DNA of 64,000 nt from Nyssa sinensis (Eukaryota; Streptophyta; Magnoliopsida; Cornales; Nyssaceae), in contig CM018052.1 of assembly GCA_008638375.1 (NCBI GenBank), positions 13,649,450-13,713,449 of the forward strand, in the 5' to 3' direction. Shown here one piece after another: positions 38,073 to 49,600 of the stretch. The translations under genes were made by a program, and so were the position numbers. The notes under the pieces were generated by a model. That model had not been told where the DNA came from. It made no database searches and saw only the letters and a list, made by a program, of their open reading frames with translations. Within the stretch, counting starts at the first letter, position 1, and every line of letters begins with the position of its first letter.

Positions 38073-40648
38073 TTTATATATATTAAATATCATATATATA
38101 TATATATATATATACTTATCAAAAAAATATATATATATATATATATATTAAACAAAAAATATTTTATATAATTATTTTGTTAATTTAAATAAGGGAAAAA
38201 GGAAAATTCATAGTCCAAATATTCACTTTTGAATAATTTTCACCAAACACCCAATTAACAAACTAATTCTTTCATAATCAATTCTTCACAATATGATGCA
38301 ACCCCAAATGGGCACATAGTAGATCTAAGCAGGGATAGATGGGCCCATGGCCCCACCAAGGTTTTGGAAAGCCCCTTAAATCTCATATGATTTACGAAGC
38401 AAGTCCCAACAAAAATTGTCCCCCCCCCCCCCCCACCAAAAAAAAAGACATAATTCACCCCATAAGTATAAATACCTCCACTATGGACCCTACAACCATA
38501 AATTTTTGGGTCCATCATAGGCTATAACAAAGAGTTCTCAAATTCTTATCAATTTTTTATAAGTAAATACTATTTGTATTAATTAAAATCTAAAATATTA
38601 TTTAATAATAACTAATGAAAAGGCTCAAGAAGAAACATACTCAATTTCCCATGCTAGGGAAGTTTTATAGGTTCCAATTCATCAAAATAGTCCCGAAATT
38701 TGGATACCAAATCAATGCCCTAGGTCTCATTAGGTTCATTACGTTACTTAAAACCGGCCATCAGAGTTAATCTGGAGATGAAAAGGATTATGTACATCCA
38801 AATTCTCTCTTCACGAATACCACAAAGGAGATGAGAAACTTGCACAACATTTCCCACAGTCAACTTGACCAAGGTCATAGACCTAGAAGTATGTCATGTA
38901 GGCAAAGTTGATCTAGATAGTGATGGTGACCATAGATGCGAGATTCACACATATTTAGGCACCAGAAGAAGATTTGAATTTTATATTTTCAGTATAATTA
39001 TGTGATTTCCCAATTTAGGAGTTGACTTATGTTCCACATTTTAGAATATAGTTTAGTTTCCATATTTTGGTTTTGCTTATACAAAGGCCTTGGGTGTAAT
39101 GGAATTAATAGACTTCACGATTTTGAATATTGATATTGTAAAGACCCAGAAATTTTTTTTCCTAAATTATAAATTATAAAATAATAATAATGCAAAATTT
39201 TATTAAGAAATTAAACTTTGTTAAATGAAATAACTAAAATGGGCTTGGAAATAAAAAAGGAGGAAAAGAAATAAGGAGGGGCAAAAAGGAAATTTCACAT
39301 TTTGTCTTACTTTTGACTTATAAAGCCAAAATCCCTATACACCTAAAACACACACATTGGCGTAAAAGAGAGGAGAGAAAGGGAGAAAGAGAGGAAGAAA
39401 GGGAAAGCAAGGAAATTGGGAGATTCTTCAAGGATTTGGGACATCTTTTAGAAGATTGAAGAAGCACAAACCCTATTCTACCTACAAGCACCAAGTCAAG
39501 TTAAGGATTTTGAAGATTCTAGCCAAAACCATCAAGAACACATTTGGGGTTTCTACCACTACTTGAAGAATTGAGGTAGGGGATTTCTAAACCTAGGTAT
39601 AGGAAGTGTGTAGGTAGGTTCATTGCATATCTATCTCATCTATTGCCATAGAATTGTTAAGTTTTGCATTTTTTGGCATATGTTGCATGTACCTTGAAAA
39701 TCTATGTATTAGTTGAATTCTTGCTATGAAATGAATGGTTTTTATCCTATCTTGATGTTGATATAACTCCCGGTTGAATGCGAAAAGGTTTGATTAGTGA
39801 AATCATAAATGGGGTTTTATGTGTATTATGCTTGATATTGCGAATGGCATGCAAAGTGTTTGCGAAATTGCTTGAAAGAATCCTTGATGTGAAATTATGA
39901 AAATTTGATGAAGTTACTTGAATGCTTAACCCTTATGATGAAAATATGATGAATTGTGAACACAAACATGAATGATAAGCCCTTGGAAGTGTGAGAATGA
40001 ACACTTGGAAAATGATGAACATAGGGCTAGGATTGGGCAAGTCAATTGTGTGATTTTGAGCGTGGTGGGATTGCGCTTACCCGGGGTTTTTGATTAGTGT
40101 TCGGGATGGTGTCTCCCTTTGGCTAGCGAACCGTAAACCCCTGCGGGTGGTCGTATGTCTCCATCGGGTTAGTAGCCCGTAAAGCACACAAGGCTTACCG
40201 GGTGCCAACTAGGAATATAGTCTTCGGATTAAGACTTGAGAGAAGAAAATGAAAACTTTGAGTACTTGAAAGAACTCAATGGAATGAAACCTTAAATTTT
40301 GGAATAATATATATTGTTTTCCTTGATAATGCTTCTTTCTAATGCTTATATACTTTAGCACATGAGAACTTAGTTATTAGTTTGAATTCTTATTGTTGGC
40401 AAAGCATGCTTGATAAGCACTTGGTTGTCACTACACGTGCCACCACATGTTCTTGCCTATGTTTACATTTCTTCTAATGGGGTTGTTGAACTGACCCCTA
40501 CTAGACGCAGGAGCAAGCAAGGAAACGACCGCGAATTGAAGGACCACTATCACCAAGCTATTTTTGGGAAGATATCATTTTTGTATAGTTAGATGACCAT
40601 CATGTGAAGAATTTATTTATGTTCATTTTTTAATAACTCTTGAACATG

Positions 40649-40682
<34 letters not shown>

Positions 40683-43600
40683 TTTGAATTGGTCATGCTG
40701 GGTAGAAATTGAAAAACCATTGAAATCTCCTTTGAAAGGACCTTTATTTTGTTCACTTGGACATCATGAAATTTTCGTGAGGAGCTTGCTTACCTGTGTA
40801 CTTATTTTTGGAAATGAAACATGTAGTTGTAGTCTAAATTATATATAACTAGATGTGAAACGATATTGGTATGAGTTTAGCATTTCTGCTGAAGGCTGTG
40901 TAGAACAGCCCACTTTGAAAGACCATATGTCCTACATTCTATGGAATTAGAATCTAATATTTTATAGAATTAAACCTCCTTGTCTTAGCTTTCAAATGGC
41001 TCAAGAATGACCTTAATTAGGCAAATACTGAGGGAGTTATGCTGACTTTAAAAAACCTGCGCAAAATCTGACCACTGTCTACAAATCAGTCTATAACTCG
41101 AGTTCCAGGTACTCTTTTCGAGTGCTTCCAAGTTCTATGGAAACTAGACTTATAGTGGAATATGGCATATAAAGCTCATAATAGGAGGTCTTATAAATTG
41201 AGAGATACAGAGCTTTAAACAGGGGGGACCTGCTGTGTGAACAGAGCAGTTCAGACCTGCCTTCACCTTTTTGTTAATAACTTGAGCTACCAGATGTATT
41301 TTTGAGTAATTCCAAAGCTCACTGAAAGTAGACTCATATTAGAACATGCTCTAAAAAGCTCAAGATATCAGGTCTTATGGGTTGAGAGATATGGGGTTTC
41401 AAACAGGGCTGAACTGTTAAGTGAACCAAAAAAAAAAAAAAAATGAACCATAGATTGTATCCTAAATAAATCTGATTATTTTTTTGTTTTTGATGCCTGG
41501 GGCTTCAAGAAACAATGTATAATAGTTAAGTAATAAATAGTATAATTCATGGAATGAAGATCAACTACGGTGAACTTTAAATATTACTAGATGTACCATA
41601 GGGAGCCGATCACAACCCGGGTCTTTGGGGACTTGGGACGTGACATATATTGTTAGGACTTTGAGTCAAAGTTGCATTGGCTAATCCACATTGACAAAAC
41701 TATGAGTTGTAATGCAAACAAGTCCAAATGAGTCAATGACTCAAGCCTTGTGTCACTCAAGCAACTGTGCAGTTTGTTAGATTCTACCATGATGGGTTCA
41801 CAGTGGTAAGTATTAAGTAAAGGACATGATACATTGGCCTAGGGTTTTTCACACACACACATACTACATGCATTTAAAAATATTTTTTAAAATATCTTTA
41901 TGTGTTAATATGGGTTTGACATATTTGATTTGTAATTGACTCAAGGTTTATGAGAAAAATATATTCACTATATAAGGGAGTCAAAAACAAGTTAAATATG
42001 CAAGGCTTTCAAGTTCTGTCATTGTCATTCGAATGAGCCTCAATTTCGTTTGAGCAACAATAACAGAAAACCTTCGTTCGATATCCATTTGATTCATCGT
42101 TCGAACGAAATTCTAGTGTGTGCTCATTTGATGTCATTCGATGTCTTGCTCAAACGAGGCTTCCATAAGCCTTGTCATTTGAGCTTGTTTGAGGTCTCGT
42201 TCAAATGAGGACTTGTTCGAACAAGTTTCATTGTCATTCGAATGAGCATGCGCTCATGCAGTTTCTGAATCAATTCTAATTGCGAAAAATTTTAAAACCA
42301 AGGATCAAAATTTTCTTTCTTTTCCATCGAAACGGCCGAAACGTTTCCGTTTCTCAGGGAACCGAGATGAAACATTAGTGGAATATCGAAATTCACATGT
42401 TTCTATGGAAACAAAATTGTTTCCGTGGAAACATACCGAATCAGAGGAAACATTTCTTTTGTATCAACAATAATTCTAGAAGTTAGTAAAAAAAAATATC
42501 CATTTATTTTTTAAGGATTAAGACTCAAAATTACAAGAAGATATTTCTATTATTTTTCCTAAAATAATAGAAAAATAGTAGGGGAAATAAAGTGTAGAGA
42601 AACAACTATTTTAATACTAAGTTACTAAATATAATGGGTTTAAATCGCTATTTGTTTTACTTTTTATTTTATATGTAACTTGTATCAAATTATCTAATTC
42701 GTGGATATTACATAGTATATATCTATTATGTCATTTATCATGAATTAGTGTCATTTATCATGAATATGATGCATATGTCTTAAACATGCACAAATATTCA
42801 ATAAATAGGTTTATTTGTATAAATAAATAAATTTTAAGTTATGTTTCCACATGTTTTCAATTTTTTTTCCATTTCCATTATGTTTTTGAAACATTTCCGA
42901 AACGTTTCCGTTTCTAGACAGACTGAAACTATACATCGAAACGATATTTTGATCCTTGTTTAAAACCCTAGCCCATATAAGGTAATTGATACATTGGCAT
43001 GAAAAAACTTTTGGCAGCCACTTTTATCGAGTTCTAAACTTTTCCAAAAGTATTTTCTTTGCACTTTATGCCTATCTAGCATTATTGGCCAAGAAATCAA
43101 GAACACTACCATCTTCTACATCATCGTCCAAGGAGTACAAGCCTGTGTGGATTCAAGATTGTGCAATTGGTAGAGTTCAAGGTTGCATGGAGTTTGCAGT
43201 TTTGATTGAAGAGTATCGTTCGAGGATTCGAAGCGGTGAAGCACACAAAGAACGCTTGAGGATTCGAGTTTAAGGAAATTCAGACAGTGAACAAGACTTG
43301 TGTAATATGCTAGATCTTATTACTTTCATTATACTATATTTATATATGTGGATCCACTTCAAAGAATGATAAAGTCTGGATTAGAGTATGCCTAAGCATG
43401 ATTATGTAATTCAAAATGATGAGTTTACTAGTATGGATAGTAAGGCAATAATTAAAATTTTAGTAGGAGAAACTAGGAACAAAATGATATTTCTAATAGG
43501 CTTTTAAAATGATTCTTAAGCTAAAACATGATTAATTGGGTTAATCCTTGTTCTAAGGTTAAGCATAATTAGAGCATACTTAGCTAACTTAAACTAGTTT

Positions 43601-46600
43601 GTGATAGGTTATTGGAAGGTTCTTAAAATTGTTATATCTAAACTAATTACGTTTAATTAGTAACCTTAATACATGATTAGTGAATTAAGTTAATCCTAAT
43701 TGGGTTAATTAGGGTGTTTGAGTGAGGTAAACTTGTACTAATCCTAAGTTATAACTTAAACCATATAATTATCCAAATTAGTTTTGATTGGAGAAAGGTA
43801 AGAAAGACAATTGTTCACATGGGCAAGGGACCCACAATTTGGAATATCTAGCTCACCATTGTTGACTATTCTTAAGGAGCTTGTGTAGAGATTTCTCTAT
43901 ATATATGTATGTATTATACATATGATATATATATATATATACACATAAAAGGGACAAAAATCATATTAGTAAGAGAGAGGAAATATAGAGCTAATAAGAG
44001 CAAGACACTTCAAATATGTGGGAATTCACAAGGTGACACCTAGCCCACACTTCAAATATGTGGGAATTCACAAAGTGACACCTAGCCCACATACAGATAC
44101 ATGTTTGTATCTATTATGCCTTACAAAATAAATTGTAGGGGCAACCAAGAAGCTCTCTAAAATGTGCTGGACAGAATAACAGAGCAAGGAAGAAAGTAGA
44201 GAAAACAAGAGAATAAGAAGAAAGAAAGAAGCTTAAGGAAGACTAACCAAGAGGTTGAATTCTTGAACAATCAAAGTATGAATTCTGGTCCTAATCTCTT
44301 ATTCTATCATTTAATCGGAAAAGAAACATTTAAAAATGACTAAGAACTCAAATTCAATTCCGTTATAATTAGCATGATTAGATTATGGGCATGCTAAATG
44401 ATATTTGATATCTGTTATGAACTTTATTTGGCTACTTATTGGCATTCAAATGTTTAAATAGCAATTCCGTTTATGAAAATGCATTTGAAATGTTTCGATA
44501 ATGCTTGATATCTATGGTTTTATTTAAAGTTTATTTTGCTATAAAAAACAATGATAGTGCATTAGTATTATTCATTGAGTTTTGTTAGCTCACCCCATTT
44601 CCCAACCAATTTTTCAAGTAATGAAGCTTAAGATGGGGAGGGAACTTAAGGAAGAAGAGTTTGTAAAATTGTATAGCGAGACTTGCAAATATCTCTTTGG
44701 AGCCTATGTAGGCTTCTATGTATATATGATGGCCTTTTGTGTGTTGGCCAGTTGTAGATGTAAATGACTTGTAATAAATTTTGCAAGTGTGAGTTTGATA
44801 TTAAACTTAGATTCTGCTCTCATCGAATGTGGTTGGGATGAATTTGATGTGAACCTGACAGGTTAAAAAATGTTACGCTTCTGCTATAGTAATTAATTGT
44901 CCATTATACAGCCCATTCGATTCTGTATGAGGCCTCAGTGGCCAGTCATGGACCATAACTCCATCCTACATGGGGTGTGGGTCGTGACAACTTGAGGTAC
45001 AGATTTTGTGTGTCAGTGTTTGTAATTATCCCAAGTTCTTATAGTGGATTGTGTGCGTCTGGGTCAGTGTCCCGAGGTTTTGCTACATAGATTTGATTTG
45101 ATTTGCAGCGCTTTCCTCATAAACAATCGGTGTGTTATCTTTTTATTGCTTTATTTTTATATCACTAATTGCTGTTACACACAATCAAAGTGACAACTCA
45201 ATCACATTGGAGCAATTTAAATTTTGGACAAGATAATTTTTAATTTGCTACATAGACCTATTCACCCCCCCACCCCCACCCTTCTAGGTCTATTCTATTC
45301 TATCTAGATACATATAGGGCCTTTTAGATATTATCTAAATTTCCCTCTTTCTCTCTATATTTATCTCTCTTTCTCCCTTTTACTTTTGCATCAAGTGGTA
45401 TCATAGTAAAATTCGATCCCTACATCATCGTCATTGTTCATGTACTACTGCAATATCCGATTGAGCCATTGTCTTCACAACCATAAAGCTCAACAGAACC
45501 AAACCCCAATTCATTATAATAAAAAGAGTCATGATCCATTACCGTTGCAACACCTCAATGTAGATCTGATCTAACCATCCATTGTCGTCGTCGATCTTCA
45601 TCATTGTCATAACAATGGTTGACCATCACATCATTGAGGTCAATCACAAATCACGCCACTCGTTTGTTGTGTCCTTTATGCCTAAGTCGTTGTCTAGCCA
45701 CACAAAAGACAATCACTTAAGCTATTGAATAAGAAGGAATTTGAAGTTGGTAAGGAGTTGGGTTTTGCATTAGCAGCTTAGTGTTGGTAGATAAGGATAC
45801 TCTTCAGGCTCCATTTAACCTTACAGAAGATCTACCACTTGAAGTCACCCGATTATTGCATGAGTTTCAAGACACGACATCTGAAGAACTTCCAAATGAG
45901 TTACCACCCATGAGAGACATTCAACATACCATCGATCTAGTCCGACGATTTTTGTGCAAGGGATTGCAGCATACCCTGAGAAAGAGAGCTATCAAAGAGT
46001 GGCCCAAGCCCACGACCAAATATGAGATTCGTAGATTCTATGGGTTGGATACAGTCTATAGCCACTTTGTTAGGGAATTTCATTCTATTATGCCTGCCAT
46101 CAATTATTACATGAAAAATAGGAGTTTCAATAGACTATTGATGCCACTCGAGCCTTTGAGGACATTAAGAAGAAGATGATTGATGCTCCTGTCTTACGCT
46201 ACCTAGACTTTTCCAAAATCTTTGAAGTTGCCTGTGATTCTTTTGAGGTAGGAATTAAAGGTGTTTTAAGTCAAGAAAATCACCCCTATTGCATACTGTA
46301 ACAAGAAACTCAACGAGTCTAGGCAACGATACTCTACCTATGACAAAGAGTATACACTGTCATACATGTACTGTGGCATTAGAGGAACTACCAGTTAACT
46401 CAAGAGTTTTGTGTTGTACTTTGATCACAAAGCATTGAAATATTTTCACTCATAATGGAAATTGAGCCAAAAGTAAGCTAAATGGGTTGAATTTCTTCAA
46501 GAGTATACTTTGTTCTTACTCATCGTGCAGGCATGGATAACAAGGCCGCCAACGCTCTAAGTCAGGTTGTGATGGTGCTACAATCCATGGGTGTCCATGT

Positions 46601-49600
46601 GATGGACCTCAATATGATGAAGGATGAGTATGCTACATGTCCAAATTTTGAAGTCATCTTTCAAAAGATTCGTGATAGTAACCTTTGAGATTATGTTGAC
46701 TTCATCCTTTGAGAAGGCTACTTGTTTCTTTGGGCTTTGTATTCCTTGTACATCAGTTAGGGATTTCCTAGCATGGGAGTTACATGTCGAAGGGCTTGCA
46801 AGACATTTTAGTAGGGATAAGACAGTACCTCTGGTCAAGGATATGTTTTATTGGCCATCACTGAAATGGGATGTTGCTCAAATTGTGTCTCGATGACGCA
46901 TAGGTCAATCAGTGAAAGCTAGGAACACTAGCCTGTACTCTCCAGTACCTATACCCTACACACTGTGAAAAGATGTTAGCATAGATTTTGTCCTTGGGTT
47001 GCCTAAGAAAGCTAGAAGGTATGACTCTATTCTAGTGGTGTTGTAATGGGATCAAGGTGCAACTCGAGCAGGCTGAGTCCAAGTTGAGACATGTCCAAGA
47101 CCAGCCAGAGTTTTAAAAATATTTACCCAAGCCCGTCCCAAACCCAATCATAAGCCTAAAAAACTCAGCCCGAGGCCAACCAAAGTTTTAGTGTCGGGTT
47201 CAATCAGGTTGCCCGACAAAAAAGTAAAAATTTCAATTTAAATGCTTTTCTTCAATAAAAAATTCTAAACTAAATTTTTTTAAGGCAACTTACAACTGTC
47301 ATACAGAAGCTCACCACTACTATGACAATACAAAAAAGAAAATACTTAAGAAGAGAAACCTTAATATTTGGTCGTCTTTCGATGTGGGATAACAGAAGTC
47401 TTAGTCTTCCTTGTTTTTCTCCGCCTCTACCGTTTATCCTCTTTTTTATCATTTAAAGCCCATCTCTCTCTCTCTTTCTCTGTCTCTATCCACTCCAAGC
47501 AAACCATCTATAAGAGAAATACACACCCATATTTGCATATATATACAAATATATAGATTATAAAGTATTCTGGGTTTACTTCAACTACACACCCATATGT
47601 CCATATATGTATACACAATAGATATAGAGATATATACACATTCATCTATCGATTTAATACATAGAGATCGTCCTTGGTTCTCTTCAAATAGAGTGTTCAT
47701 AGGCGGTTCGGCATAAGATGTTGCTATTAAGATTGACAGCATGTTGGGAGGCTAATGAATAATTGAATAGTGTGGTTTCTTGTGTTCGACTAGATCGGTG
47801 GCGTCATTATCATCTAAATAAAGCTTTGCCATAGGTGGTTATGGTGATGGTGTGGTTGGAGGAGAAGAGGAAAGCATATTTTGTAGAAGCTGATGAAATT
47901 GGTGAATGTGGAGGCATTGAAGAGGAAGTTAGGAATGGAAGGGAAGGAGGTAATTGGCTAATCAAAGCTGAAGCAATCACGTTTCCCCGAGCATCTAGGC
48001 ATCTTGATGGCGGCAGGCTTGCACACCACCATTCACCGTTCTTTCCTCCACCACAAAGTCCTAGAAGTTTCATACCTGATCTGTCAACAAGCAATGTTTG
48101 CAAAAAGTACCTTCTTTATAGGAGAAAACTCATAATCATCGCATATCAGAAGCTAATAGTAACGTAAAACACTTTATATATTCTAATTGTACTTCTTATG
48201 CCACAAATAATCGATAATTGATGTCGGGCTTGAGTTGTGTTGGGCTTTGGAGGCGTTGACTTAGGCTCGACCTGAATTATGGCTGGGCTTGAAGATTTTT
48301 ACCAAGGCCCGTCCCGAATTTAAAAAAATTTAGTCCAAGCCAGCTAAAACTCGAGTTGGGTTCGGGTTTGCCCACCCGAGTTGCAGCCCAAATGGTAAAT
48401 AGGTTTTCTAAGATGGCCCACTTCATTTTATGTAGTAAAACTACTGATGCCTCGCATGTGGTTAAGTTGTTCTTCCGAGAGATTGTTTGTTTCCAAGGGT
48501 TACCCACTTCAATTGTATTTGATAGCGATGTCAAATTTTTTAGCTACTTTGGAGGACAATAGAAGAAGCTTTTTAGCTTATAGTTGAAGTTCTCTTCCAC
48601 TTGTCACCCCAAACTAATGGTCAAACCTCAAATTGAAATTGTCAATTGCAGTCTGGGTGATTTGCTTAGATGTCTAATTGGTCAATGTCATGGTAATTAG
48701 GATCTCATGTTGCCTATAGCCAAGTTCTTTTTTTTTTTTTGGTAACTCGGTATCCGACCCTTTGGGCCGACTAATCCGGAGGACCAATTCCACTGTCCAC
48801 TAGCAGAGGGCCCAATTAAAGTCGGGGCAACGCCCCATATGGACTTGCCCCAAGAGAAAGTGGCATCTACTAAGTTTCGACCTGACGACCTTGGGGGACC
48901 AAGCCCCTTAGTTGCTGTCTACTGCCCACTTGGCCACACCCCTTAGGGTTTGCCTACTGCCAAGTCCGCTTATAATTGTTTGGTTAATCAGTCTACTTGT
49001 AAGAGTCCTTTCAAGAGTGTTCATGGTTTTTTACCCCGCCAGCCCACTAACCTTATTCCATTAATACCTAATTCCCGACCTTCTACTTTTGTTGATTCTT
49101 ATGCCCAATATATCCTTGAATTAATGCAAGATTGCACTAAGTAATGACAATTGTAAGATTGTTGCTAATGTTCATCATAGGAAAATTGAATTTAACGAAG
49201 GTGACCATGTAATGGTTTGTGTGCATCCAGAATGTTATCCCAAAATTCCATCAAAAAGTTATATGCTCGTGTAAATGGACCATTTTGTATCCTTCGTAAG
49301 TTGGGTCCTAATGCATATTTAATTGACTTACCTACTGACATGAATGTTAGTCGAGTTTTCAATGTGGAGCACTTGTTTCCTTACCGAGGTACCTTCAAGC
49401 CTCCCATATTACTCGCAGGTGTTCCTACCTGCCAATTCCTCAATTCTCGCTCCCTAGTATTCCACTTGTGTAACAACATAGTGCTAATCATATTGAGATC
49501 ATTCTTGATGATGAGTTTGCTACTTCCTCTCTGTTAGATCACCAATTACTCTAAAAGCTTAAGCTGTTAGAGAATGGGCCAACAATGTATATCAAGCTCT

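Larger units (their letters stand above)
36882..38415. repeat. Tandem duplication of an AT-rich intron segment
   Basis: Copy 1 is 36882-37775 (including the MITE at 37009-37496) and copy 2 is 37903-38415. Shared blocks in the same order: cctcaaca, gtaccaattagg-gc, gtgtaatta, ttttcaccaaacacccaatt, and ggccccaccaaggttttgga. Copy 2 has gained long (TA)n and (GA)n runs. A short spacer lies between the copies. Confidence 0.65.
41651..45312 (+). mobile_element. Solo LTR of a copia element, itself split by two insertions
   Basis: Starts TGTTAGGACTTTGAGTC. The right part has the ctattcacccccccaccc...tctaggtctattc end typical of plant copia LTRs of the SIRE/Angela/Tork type, with TACA at 45312. Repeated gttcgaacga and cattcgaatga words fill the left part. 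It is interrupted by a MITE (42299-42958) and a solo LTR (43301-44989). Flanks tatat/tatag match at 4 of 5 positions. The copia call is inferred from the ends only. Confidence 0.55.
45781..49537 (+). pseudogene. gypsy pol remnant (RT, RNase H, integrase), broken
   Basis: The pieces on the plus strand are as follows. Start of [31 protein letters not shown]. Most of RT is then deleted, and reading jumps to the connection domain ([17 protein letters not shown]). RNase H follows ([24 protein letters not shown]). The integrase finger is [11 protein letters not shown]...[11 protein letters not shown], and the integrase core is [11 protein letters not shown] (about 46975-47010). A 1.3-kb insertion interrupts here. 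The core continues as [20 protein letters not shown] (48396 on) and [15 protein letters not shown], then a SINE interrupts. It ends with [16 protein letters not shown] and a C-terminal part with [12 protein letters not shown]. Stops and frameshifts are many. No chromodomain is visible. Confidence 0.8.

Noticed and set aside
37758..38151. ORFs on both strands at 37756-38151
   Set aside because: They run through (TA)n and (GA)n microsatellites; the I-Y-I-Y peptides are repeat artefacts.
47835..48167. 110-codon ORF in the hAT-like element as a host gene
   Set aside because: It overlaps another ORF of similar length on the other strand, has no recognised domain and a Val/Met repeat start. Left as unexplained cargo.
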